50,579 bases of DNA from an uncultured Clostridia bacterium (GTDB taxonomy: Bacteria > Bacillota > Clostridia > Christensenellales > Aristaeellaceae), in contig CAMENN010000005.1 in the NCBI GenBank assembly GCA_945928315.1, positions 1 through 50,579 of the forward strand. The letters run 5' to 3'. Every line of letters begins with the position of its first letter. Position 1 is the first letter of the stretch. Under the pieces are notes generated by a model. That model worked only from the letters and a program-made list of their open reading frames with translations, did no database searches and was not told where the DNA came from. Shown one piece after another: positions 40,569-47,917 of the stretch. The position numbers and the translations under genes were made by a program.

Positions 40569-40714
40569 CTGCTTCAAACAGCGCGAAGCGAGGAAGGGAG
40601 TCTGAGGGAAATATCCCTCAGGCAGGGGTTTGGGGGCAAGGCCCCTAACGTTTTCCCCAATCGCGAAGCGATCAAAGAAAAAAGGCCGTCAGGGAGCGAA
40701 GCGATCCCTGACGG
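40569..40714 (+). repeat. Intergenic R repeat, copy 10
   Basis: Starts 14 bases after the Hsp70-like stop (ctgcttcaaacagcgcgaag). Stems are tgagggaaatatccctca, ggggcaaggcccc, aatcgcgaagcgatt and cgtcaggg/ccctgacg. Stem 1 has a sequence seen in no other copy but still pairs. Confidence 0.85.
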
Positions 40715-40851
40715 GGAATCATCGCCGATCTGCGGCATATCCTGCACGGTGTGTCTTCCCCGTATGGCGCGCATGGCAGCGTGCGCCGGTCAAATGTGAA
40801 AAAAGGACAAATTCCACGCGGAAATTCATGGAAAGCCGTTGAAAACTGTGC

Positions 40852-40857
40852 TATAAT
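40852..40857 (+). promoter_or_regulatory. Predicted -10 element of nagBA
   Basis: TATAAT 35 bases before the nagB ATG. The -35 at 17 bases (TGGAAA) is weak, so an activator may be needed. 40715-40851 holds nothing else I can annotate. Confidence 0.6.
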
Positions 40858-40892
40858 GGGGATAACTGAAAAACTCGATTAGGAGGGATCTC

Positions 40893-41615
40893 ATGGAATT
40901 CCATGTCTACGAGACCGCCAAGGCCGCCTGCGAAGCGGCAGGCATGCTGCTGGGCGCGCAGATCACCCGCAAGGGCGACAGCGTTCTGGGACTGGCCACC
41001 GGCTCCACCCCGATTCCCGCGTATGAGACGCTGGTCAAGTGGTACAATCGCGGCGTCATCGACTTTGACCGCATTGTGACCTTCAACCTCGACGAGTATG
41101 TGGGCATCGATCACAAGAATCCCCTGAGCTATCACGCGTTCATGGACGAGCACCTGTTCAGCAAGGTGAACGTGCGCCCGGAGAACGTGCACCTGCCCAG
41201 CGGCCACTCCGCGGCGGCGGGCGCGGCCTATGACGCGGCTATCCGCGCGGCCGGCGGCATCGACATCCAGCTGCTGGGCATCGGCCGCAACGGCCACATC
41301 GGCTTCAACGAGCCGGACGACAAGTTCACCTATGGCACCCACGTCGTCACGCTAACGGAGAACACCATCCAGGCGAACGCGCGCTTCTTCAGGAGCCCGG
41401 ACGAGGTGCCGCGCCAGGCCATCTCGATGGGCATCGGCAACATCATGGCGGCCAAGTGCGTCGTGCTCGTGGCCACCGGCAGGGACAAGGCCGAGGCCGT
41501 CTACAACACCATCCGCGGACCGATCACCCCGAGGGTGCCTGCGTCCATTCTGCAGCTGCATCCGTGCTGCGTGATCCTCACCGATACGGAAGCCGCCTCG
41601 CTGATGAAGGACTGA
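40893..41615 (+). CDS. nagB: Glucosamine-6-phosphate deaminase
   Basis: Converts glucosamine-6-phosphate to fructose-6-phosphate and ammonia. Motifs are LGLATGSTPIPAYE (phosphate loop), FNLDEYVGI (catalytic Asp), LLGIGRNGHIGFNEP (catalytic Asn/His region) and ATGRDKAEAV. 240 residues matches the short Gram-positive form, which lacks the C-terminal allosteric extension of E. coli NagB. AGGAGGG precedes the ATG. Only four bases separate it from nagA, so they are one operon. Confidence 0.97.
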   Translation: MEFHVYETAKAACEAAGMLLGAQITRKGDSVLGLATGSTPIPAYETLVKWYNRGVIDFDRIVTFNLDEYVGIDHKNPLSYHAFMDEHLFSKVNVRPENVHLPSGHSAAAGAAYDAAIRAAGGIDIQLLGIGRNGHIGFNEPDDKFTYGTHVVTLTENTIQANARFFRSPDEVPRQAISMGIGNIMAAKCVVLVATGRDKAEAVYNTIRGPITPRVPASILQLHPCCVILTDTEAASLMKD

Positions 41616-41619
41616 GCCG

Positions 41620-42738
41620 ATGAGCATTCTGGTCAAGAACGGCACGGCGTTCGTGGACGGCGCGTTTGCGCGCGCCGACGTGCGCATCCGTGACGGAAAA
41701 ATTGCGGAGGTCGGCGCGCTTTCGCCCGAGCAGGGCGAGGACGTGCGCGACTGCGCGGGGCTGTATGTGCTGCCGGGCTTTGTGGACATCCACATCCATG
41801 CCTACGGCGGCGCGGACTGCATGCGCGGCGAGGAGGACGTGCGGCGCATGAGCCGCGGCCTGCTTGACACCGGCGTGGCAGCGTTTGTGCCCACGACGAT
41901 GAGCGCCTACCCGAAAGAGACGCACGAGGCGCTGTGCGGGATTCAGGCCGTCGTCGACCGCCCTGAGACGCGCGGCGCGGCGGTGCTGGGCGCGCACATG
42001 GAGGCGCCGTTCCTGGCGCCCGCCTGCAAGGGCGCGCAGCTGGGCGAGTGCCTGCAAATGCCCTCCGTCGGGGCGTATGACGCCATGGTGCAGGGGCTGA
42101 CCTGCGTGAAGATGATGACGCTGGCCCCGGAGCTTGACGGCGCGATCGCGCTCATCCGCGAGCTGACGCGCCGCGGCGTGGTCACCTGTGCGGCGCACAG
42201 CCAGGCGAAGGCGGCGGATGTGCACGCGGCGGCGGACGCGGGCCTTTCGCAGATCACGCATCTGTTCAACGCGCAGTCGCCGCTGCATCACCGCGAGCCG
42301 GGCGTGCCGGGCGCGGGCCTGGCGGACGAGCGCATCCTCGTGCAGGTGATCGCCGACGGCATCCATCTGCATCCGGACATCCTGCGCATCGCGGCGCTGT
42401 GCAAGGGCGCGCGCGGCATGGCGCTCATTTCCGATTCGATGGAGGCGGCGGGCCTGCCGGACGGGCAGTATGACCTGGGCGGCCAGGCGGTCTATGTGAA
42501 GGACGGCGCGGCGCGGCTCCAAAATGGCGTGCTCGCCGGATCGACGCTGCTGCTGCACCAGGCGATTCGCAACATGATCACGCTGGCGCGCATCGCGCCG
42601 GAGACGGTCATCCCGATGGCGACGAGCACCCCGGCGGATTCCGTCGGCGCGAAGGGCTTCGGGCGCATCGAGCCGGGCGCGTGCGGCGTGCTCGCGCTGA
42701 TGGATCAGCAGTGGGGCTTTGCGGGCGTGGTGGCCTGA
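41620..42738 (+). CDS. nagA: N-acetylglucosamine-6-phosphate deacetylase
   Basis: Amidohydrolase that removes acetate from GlcNAc-6-phosphate and supplies NagB. Metal and substrate motifs are VDIHIHAYGG, GAHMEAPFLAPACKGAQ (usual HLEGPF; here Met and Ala replace Leu and Gly), CAAHSQAKA, THLFNAQSPLHHREPG and LISDSMEAAG (usual TDAM, so the catalytic Asp is present). 372 residues. No PTS or GlcNAc transporter lies nearby, so the pair may serve recycling of wall amino sugars as well as uptake. The operon ends at the hairpin at 42755. Confidence 0.94.
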   Translation: MSILVKNGTAFVDGAFARADVRIRDGKIAEVGALSPEQGEDVRDCAGLYVLPGFVDIHIHAYGGADCMRGEEDVRRMSRGLLDTGVAAFVPTTMSAYPKETHEALCGIQAVVDRPETRGAAVLGAHMEAPFLAPACKGAQLGECLQMPSVGAYDAMVQGLTCVKMMTLAPELDGAIALIRELTRRGVVTCAAHSQAKAADVHAAADAGLSQITHLFNAQSPLHHREPGVPGAGLADERILVQVIADGIHLHPDILRIAALCKGARGMALISDSMEAAGLPDGQYDLGGQAVYVKDGAARLQNGVLAGSTLLLHQAIRNMITLARIAPETVIPMATSTPADSVGAKGFGRIEPGACGVLALMDQQWGFAGVVA

Positions 42739-42754
42739 CAACATGCACATCCGG

Positions 42755-42784
42755 GTGCGGGGGCTTGTCTCCCGCACCTGTTTT
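42755..42784 (+). terminator. Rho-independent terminator of nagBA
   Basis: GTGCGGG-9-base loop-CCCGCAC, then CTGTTTT. The next gene starts 14 bases later, so part of the transcription may read through. Confidence 0.7.
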
Positions 42785-42797
42785 CGGAGGACTTGCG

Positions 42798-43286
42798 ATG
42801 GAGTGTTCGATCTATGCACTGGGCGAAGTGAAGAAGAAGCGCCTGCGGGAGGCGCGCAGCCTGCTCGTGCTCGCGCGCAGCGGGTCTGGCGACGGCGAGG
42901 ACGGGGAAAAGCTCATCCTCGTGCGCGACGAGCTCAACGCGCTGTGGATGCTGCCCGGCGGCGTCTGCCAGAAGGGCGAGGACGAGGCGGAGGCGGCGCG
43001 CCGGATTCTGGGCGATGCGCTGGGCGAGGCCGTGTTCGATGTGCGCGCGCTGTGCGGCTTCGGCGTCACGGAGGAGGACGGCAGGGAGCGCACCGGCACG
43101 GCGTATCTGGCCGACGTGCGCGAATGGCCGGACGAGCGCGTCAGCCATGCGAAGGCGTTCGCGCGCATGCCGCTCGGCTCGCAGATGGCGGAGGCCGCGC
43201 TGTGCTTCGGCCTGCACCGCTTTGCGGGCGAGTTCTTCGACGCAAGGCTCACGATCGAGCGCCTCGGTCAGCCCGCTGCGCTGTGA
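42798..43286 (+). CDS. Nudix-like protein with degenerate catalytic box
   Basis: 162 residues. The fold order looks Nudix-like: a beta strand KLILVRDELNALWMLPGG, then a helix in the position of the Nudix box, GGVCQKGEDEAEAARRILGDALGE. The Gly-x5-Glu start is kept, but the essential R-E-x-x-E-E core reads R-I-L-G-D, so the Mg-binding glutamates are missing. It may therefore bind rather than cleave a nucleotide-like ligand, as in NrtR-type sensor domains, but no DNA-binding domain is visible. GGAGG precedes ATG 42798. It lies just past the nagBA terminator and may be partly co-expressed. Confidence 0.6.
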   Translation: MECSIYALGEVKKKRLREARSLLVLARSGSGDGEDGEKLILVRDELNALWMLPGGVCQKGEDEAEAARRILGDALGEAVFDVRALCGFGVTEEDGRERTGTAYLADVREWPDERVSHAKAFARMPLGSQMAEAALCFGLHRFAGEFFDARLTIERLGQPAAL

Positions 43287-43293
43287 GCGGGGC

Positions 43294-43322
43294 TTGACGA
43301 ACGTCCCCAAACGGGGTATCAT
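43294..43322 (+). promoter_or_regulatory. Predicted promoter of the UPF0291 gene
   Basis: TTGACG, 17-base spacer, TATCAT, about 30 bases before the ATG. It overlaps the short hairpin cgtccccaaacgggg. Confidence 0.75.
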
Positions 43323-43353
43323 AGGGCGCAGAACAACCTGGGAGGGCGAATGC

Positions 43354-43566
43354 ATGGAGCATGAACAGATTGAGCGCATCAACGAGCTGGCGCGCAAGAA
43401 GAAGACCGTGGGCCTCACAGCGGACGAGCTGGAGGAGCAGGCGCAGCTGCGCGCGCAGTATCTGCGCGAGTTCCGCGCCAACATGGAGGACACGCTCCGG
43501 CGCGTGCGCGTGGAGCAGGCCGACGGCAGCTACAAGCCGCTGGTCAAGAAGGACAAGCTCAACTGA
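43354..43566 (+). CDS. UPF0291 (DUF896/YnzC) family protein
   Basis: 70 residues, a helical hairpin followed by a short tail. It matches the family line INELARKKKTVGLTADELEEQ...LRAQYLREFRANMEDTL, ending in the conserved V-E-x-x-D-G-S. Homologues are small cytoplasmic Firmicutes proteins; some are encoded with SOS genes, but function is not settled. GGAGGG precedes ATG 43354, and the longer frame in the track is a shadow of the Nudix-like gene. It has its own promoter and terminator. Confidence 0.92.
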   Translation: MEHEQIERINELARKKKTVGLTADELEEQAQLRAQYLREFRANMEDTLRRVRVEQADGSYKPLVKKDKLN

Positions 43567-43635
43567 CAGGGCATGCGGATGACGGACTGTCAGGATACGG
43601 TCCGGAAAAATGATGGGTCCGGCTTTGCAAAGTCT

Positions 43636-43674
43636 GAAAAGGAGCTGCCAGGTTTTGGCCTGACAGCTCCTCTT
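43636..43674. terminator. Bidirectional terminator
   Basis: AGGAGCTGCCAGG-ttttgg-CCTGACAGCTCCT with one mismatch, then CTTTTAT (+). The - strand tail is CTTTTCAG. It ends UPF0291 and the convergent membrane protein gene. Confidence 0.8.
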
Positions 43675-45219
43675 TTATCGGGTTTTCCTGATCCGTCCAG
43701 GCAATCGTCCGACGCCCTGCGCCAGCAGCTCCAGCCCCAGCGCCGCAGACGGAAGCGTCAGCAGCATGTAGATATAGGCGTACTGCGATTTGGCCTCAAA
43801 CAGAACGTGGTAGAGCACCCCACCCAGCACATACAGCGGCAACAGCAGCTGCAGGCTGCCCGGTTTGCGGCGGATTGTGCCTGCGAGTCCCACGCAGGCA
43901 AGCAGGTACAGCACCTGCTGAAACACGTTCATATACGCCTCCAGCGCCGTGCGCAGCGCACCGCCCTGCGCATACACCTGCTGCGCCAGCGCAGCCAGAG
44001 TGCCGGTCGGTTCGCTGAGATGGGCGTACCACAGGATGCCGCAGGTCGGCTCCAGCCACTGGCTGAGCAGCTTGCGCGCAAAGAAATCCCCCGCCAGCGC
44101 CGGGTCCGCCTTCATCTCCTGCAGGCGCTGCGTCAGATCCGATAGCGCTGCGGCACGCTCCTGCGCTGCAGTCACCTCCAGCGGAAAGAACTGCTCGATA
44201 TACTGGTTGTACCAGCCGGCCTCCACGCGCCCGTCCTGCATGCCCATGGTCAGACGCGCCAGCATGCTCACGTTGCCCGTCAGCGTCACGCCGCTGCGAA
44301 GCTCATATTGCCAGATGACCGCGCGGAGGAACAGCACGCCCAGCACTGCCGAGAGCAGCGCAAAGCCGACGATACGTCCATCCCGGCTGCGCAGCGCGTC
44401 CAGCACCGAGCAGATCAGCAGCGCCAGGATCGGGATGGCCGCATTGGGCTTGAACATGTAGGCAAACCCCATCAGCACCGTCCAGGCAAGGCCCCAGCGC
44501 GCGTGACGCGTACTGAGATAGCGCGCAAAGCAGCACATCGCCGCCACGGTGCAGAAGAACATCGGCAGCGTGTTGTAGGCATGCACCGGATTGAGCATCG
44601 CCGGCAGGAACAGGCACGACAGCAGGAGTGTCGTCCAAGACACGCCGGCGCCAAACGCCTGCCCCGCCAGCCAGGCGAGCATCGCCGCACAGGCCGCATT
44701 GAGCACCACGCCCAGCCCCTGCATGAACAGATTGACATCAAGCCCCGGCAGCAGCCGCAGCACGATCTCCAGCGGCAGGCAAAGGCCCAGCTGATACGAG
44801 CAGGCGTGGAAGTACGGCAGCTGCATCACCTTGTAGTTGCCCTGAGCAAAGAGCTGCGCAGCCTCCAGAACGTAGGCTGCGTCGTACGACTGGGGTGTCC
44901 TGGCGCCCAGCAGAAACGTCATCGAGCCGCATGCCAGCAGCAGAGCAGCCGCCGTCAGCACCCTGTGCCCTGCGCGTCCTGCGAGCAGACGGCGCAGCGC
45001 CGGCAGCGCAGCCAGCAGCGCAGCTGTTGCCGCCAGGTTGGGCCAGAACGCCTCCCGGACAAACGTGACCACCTCCACGGCCTGCTCCGACGAGCTCACC
45101 TCCACCCGCACAAACAGGCCGCACACGGCAAAGCACAGCATCGCTGCCAGCGCCAGCAGCAGCGCCGCGCGGATGCACAGCCGCTGTGCGCGCTCTTTCA
45201 CGTTTTCCATGATCTTCAT
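43675..45219 (-). CDS. Polytopic membrane protein, GT-C glycosyltransferase-like
   Basis: 514 residues with roughly eleven hydrophobic helices. A first extracytoplasmic loop ends in SYDAAYVLEAAQLFAQGNY, the position where GT-C enzymes (PMT/ArnT/GT39 type) carry an acidic catalytic motif; here the only acidic residues are Asp and Glu of that segment. A large soluble loop (about 310-400) lies outside before the last helices. These enzymes transfer sugars from polyprenyl-phosphate donors to wall or lipid acceptors. Function is inferred from topology only. Its codon use looks softer (less GC at third positions) than the neighbours, perhaps a later arrival. AGGGAGG precedes the ATG. Confidence 0.6.
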   Translation of the reverse strand: MKIMENVKERAQRLCIRAALLLALAAMLCFAVCGLFVRVEVSSSEQAVEVVTFVREAFWPNLAATAALLAALPALRRLLAGRAGHRVLTAAALLLACGSMTFLLGARTPQSYDAAYVLEAAQLFAQGNYKVMQLPYFHACSYQLGLCLPLEIVLRLLPGLDVNLFMQGLGVVLNAACAAMLAWLAGQAFGAGVSWTTLLLSCLFLPAMLNPVHAYNTLPMFFCTVAAMCCFARYLSTRHARWGLAWTVLMGFAYMFKPNAAIPILALLICSVLDALRSRDGRIVGFALLSAVLGVLFLRAVIWQYELRSGVTLTGNVSMLARLTMGMQDGRVEAGWYNQYIEQFFPLEVTAAQERAAALSDLTQRLQEMKADPALAGDFFARKLLSQWLEPTCGILWYAHLSEPTGTLAALAQQVYAQGGALRTALEAYMNVFQQVLYLLACVGLAGTIRRKPGSLQLLLPLYVLGGVLYHVLFEAKSQYAYIYMLLTLPSAALGLELLAQGVGRLPGRIRKTR

Positions 45220-45239
45220 TGCGCCTCCCTTTGCCCTCT

Positions 45240-45268
45240 ATCGTACCGTGATCAGGCGCGTTTGTCAA
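45240..45268 (-). promoter_or_regulatory. Predicted promoter of the GT-C-like gene
   Basis: On the - strand: TTGACA, 17-base spacer, TACGAT. It directly abuts the upstream terminator. Confidence 0.75.
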
Positions 45269-45306
45269 TGAAAAAGGAGCTGTCCCGTAAAACGGACGGC
45301 TCCTTC
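45268..45306 (-). terminator. Rho-independent terminator of the MFS-ArsR operon
   Basis: On the - strand: AAGGAGCCGTCCG-ttttac-GGGACAGCTCCTT with mismatches, then TTTTTC. Confidence 0.8.
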
Positions 45307-45322
45307 TCTTGACGGATTTTGT

Positions 45323-46384
45323 TTATGACCCCTTCCCCACCATCGCGCCGAGATCGTCCATCAGCGCGCGCAGGCCCTCGCTGTTCAGCCGGTAGAGCAC
45401 GCGGCTGCCGGTCGCCTCCGCGGAGACGAGCTGCGTGTTGACCAGCTCCGTCATGTGGTAGCTGACCGTCGCGGGGGAGAGCTGCGTCAGGTCGGCGATT
45501 TCGCCCGCGTTGTGCGGGCGCAGCATCAGCGCGCGCACGATCTTGAGGCGGCGGCGGTCGCCCAGCGCGCGCAGTCGGGCGATGAGCCGGTTGTCCGTCT
45601 CGTCGGACATCGCCACGGAGATGGGGTCGAAGAGCACGCCGTAGCGAAGGGGCTGAGTGCCGTCCGGCTCCGGGGTGAACGCCAGCAGCGAGGAGAAGCT
45701 GATCAGCGCAGGAACGAGCACGTAGTGCCAATCCTCGCTTTGCAGGCGCAGCATGCCGCAGATCTCGCCCGTCTCCCGCATTTTGGGCAGACGCGGCTCA
45801 AGCGCTGTCGCCCAGCTGTCCACCAGCGGCTCCACAAGCGCACGCTTTTCCTCAAAGCGGGGCAGCGCCTTGTCGAGCAGCGCGTGCAGCCAGGCGATGT
45901 CCTCGTCCCAGCAGGCCAGCATCTGCGTGAGGTTCATCACGTATTTGCGGTCGTAGCCCAGCTTTGTCGCCTCGCGCACGAACGCATCCAGCGGCACCTC
46001 CTGCGGGACGTGCGGCGTGCGCTCCTCGTCGCTCATGGCGAGCAGGATGTCCTGTGCGCAGACGCCCGGTGTGATGCCGCGCTGCATGCCGGTGTAGAGG
46101 TGAATGCCCGGCTGCGTCTCCATGCGCGGGGCGGTGAACAGGCGGCGCAGGCGCTCGTCATCGACGCTGACGGCGGCAAGCACGTGCTCCTCCAGCTCCG
46201 TCAGCGCGTCGAGCGCGGGACGCAGCGGCTTCAGCGCCGGCGCAGTCAGATAGTGCGCGGCGGCGCTGCGCATGCGTCCGTCGCCGCGCTGGTCCGCGTT
46301 GGGGTAGCGCTCGCTGGCCATGCCGCAGAACATGGAGACGATCTCGCGGCCGGGATCGATTTCGCGGCTGAGGGTGATGTTCAT
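45323..46384 (-). CDS. ArsR-type regulator with long N-terminal domain
   Basis: 353 residues, more than three times a standard ArsR protein. The C-terminal ~85 residues are the winged HTH: LRALGDRRRLKIVRALMLRPHNAGEIADLTQLSPATVSYHM in outline, then a wing SRVLYRLN. The N-terminal ~260 residues are mostly helical, contain no obvious metal-Cys cluster, and match nothing I recognise beyond similar long ArsR-like proteins in Firmicutes. It lies 11 bases after the MFS gene, so the sensor and transporter are co-expressed and the system is probably autoregulated. GGAGGT precedes the ATG. Confidence 0.85.
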   Translation of the reverse strand: MNITLSREIDPGREIVSMFCGMASERYPNADQRGDGRMRSAAAHYLTAPALKPLRPALDALTELEEHVLAAVSVDDERLRRLFTAPRMETQPGIHLYTGMQRGITPGVCAQDILLAMSDEERTPHVPQEVPLDAFVREATKLGYDRKYVMNLTQMLACWDEDIAWLHALLDKALPRFEEKRALVEPLVDSWATALEPRLPKMRETGEICGMLRLQSEDWHYVLVPALISFSSLLAFTPEPDGTQPLRYGVLFDPISVAMSDETDNRLIARLRALGDRRRLKIVRALMLRPHNAGEIADLTQLSPATVSYHMTELVNTQLVSAEATGSRVLYRLNSEGLRALMDDLGAMVGKGS

Positions 46385-46395
46385 GGGGACCTCCG

Positions 46396-47667
46396 TTACA
46401 GGTTATTGTACGCCCGCATGCGGCTCATGGCGGCGAAGATCGTCAGGCAGAGCAGGCCGCCGAACGCCAGCATCGCGGGCACGCTGATGAAGCTGACCAG
46501 CGCGGAGCACAGCAGCGCGCCGACGGGCATCGCGCAGGTGAGGACGGCGTTGACCGCGCCGGACGTGCGCGTGAGCTGGTCCGTGGGCGTGGAGCGCATG
46601 AAGGCCGCCGAGAAGGCGATGCTCAGCATCGCGTTGAACGCACCGAACACGAACGTATCGCAGCAGGTGAGCGCCAGGCGCAGCGTATACGGCGCGACGG
46701 ACGGGAATACCGCCATCGCCAGATAGCACAGCGCCGCGCCGAAGCCGCCAATGAGGATCTGGACGCGCACGCTCAGGCGATCGAGATGCGGCGTGACGTA
46801 GGAGCCGATCATCGTGCCGACGACGAACGCGATCTGCAGCAGCGAGAGCGCATAGGCGTCGCCGCCGAGGTTCGTGGTCACATACGGCGTGAAGAAGACG
46901 GAGTAGGGCACGGCCGTAAAGTTGAGCGCCATGCCCAGCAGCACGACGGCCCGCAGCAGCGGCGTCCGCGCGATCTGGACGAACACGCCGCGAAGCTCAT
47001 GCGCGATATGGGAAATCTTCGACGCGAGGCGGGCATTTTCCTCCTCCCCGGGCGCAGCCTCAAGCGGCGCGGGGCGGATACAGGCGATGAGCGCGGCGGA
47101 GAGCAGGAACGTGCCCGCGTCGATGGCCAGCGCGGCGGAGATGCCCAGCGCGCCGACGATCGCGCCCGCGCAGGCCAGGCCGATCAGCTCCATCGTGCTG
47201 GAGAGCGTCTTGCGCAGCGCGATGCCGGCGGTGTAGAGCTCCTCGCTGAGCAGGCGCGGCACGATGCCCACACCCGCGGGGGTGGAGAGCGCCTCCAGCG
47301 TGGAATGGATGAGCACGCCCAGCAGGATGAGCGGCGTGGTCAGCAGGCCCATCGCGTAGAGCGCCGCCTCCGTCAGCACGCAGACGCCGCGGCCGAGGTC
47401 GCACAGTGACATCAGGCGCACGGGGTTCATCTTCTCGGTCACCACGCCAGCGATGGGCTGGAGGATGACGGTGGGCAGGTAGTTGATCGCCAGCACGAAC
47501 GCCATCAGCGCCGCGCTGCCGGTGATCTCGTAGGTGAGCAGGCTGTAGGCGATGGCATCGATGGAATCGCCGAAGCGGTTCACCACGGACGATGTGATCA
47601 GCTTGAGGTATTCCTTCTGCGTCTTCAGCGGCGCGTAGACGGATTTTTTCGACGACTTCGATTTCAT
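46396..47667 (-). CDS. MFS transporter (drug-efflux type)
   Basis: 423 residues, twelve predicted helices, with a charged loop between the two halves (EAAPGEEENARLASKISHIAHELRG). The opening KLITSSVVNRFGDSIDAIAYSLLTYEITGSA and the loop-2 segment GVVTEKMNPVRLMSLCDLGRG fit the MFS_3/macrolide-efflux-like group. Its substrate is unknown. The ATG at 47667 has GAAGGTG upstream. It heads an operon with the ArsR-type regulator. Confidence 0.88.
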   Translation of the reverse strand: MKSKSSKKSVYAPLKTQKEYLKLITSSVVNRFGDSIDAIAYSLLTYEITGSAALMAFVLAINYLPTVILQPIAGVVTEKMNPVRLMSLCDLGRGVCVLTEAALYAMGLLTTPLILLGVLIHSTLEALSTPAGVGIVPRLLSEELYTAGIALRKTLSSTMELIGLACAGAIVGALGISAALAIDAGTFLLSAALIACIRPAPLEAAPGEEENARLASKISHIAHELRGVFVQIARTPLLRAVVLLGMALNFTAVPYSVFFTPYVTTNLGGDAYALSLLQIAFVVGTMIGSYVTPHLDRLSVRVQILIGGFGAALCYLAMAVFPSVAPYTLRLALTCCDTFVFGAFNAMLSIAFSAAFMRSTPTDQLTRTSGAVNAVLTCAMPVGALLCSALVSFISVPAMLAFGGLLCLTIFAAMSRMRAYNNL

Positions 47668-47698
47668 GCGAACACCTTCTTCGAATTTCTCCAAAATC

Positions 47699-47727
47699 AG
47701 CATACGACGGATTTAGGGGATTGTCAA
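47699..47727 (-). promoter_or_regulatory. Predicted promoter of the MFS-ArsR operon
   Basis: On the - strand: TTGACA, 17-base spacer, TATGCT. TTCGAA-centred palindromes flank it (tttttcgaaaa near 47744 and cttcgaa near 47680) and could be ArsR sites. Confidence 0.7.
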
Positions 47728-47917
47728 CATCATATTTTGAAATTTTTCGAAAAGTGGAAAATGGAGGCGCACACTGGCGCGCGGGACGCCGCTGTGGTAT
47801 ACTACACAGGAAGAGGAAAGACGGGCAGGGAATTTTTTTGCCGGAGGGAGAAATCCTGAAAGAATTTGCCAGGCTCGTTCGTCTTATATACACAAGACCA
47901 AAGGATGGGTGAGAAAC

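Noticed and set aside
47721-47912. Possible 63-residue ORF upstream of the SH3b gene
   Set aside because: It spans the likely -10 region (TATACT), has no ribosome binding site and no recognisable pattern.
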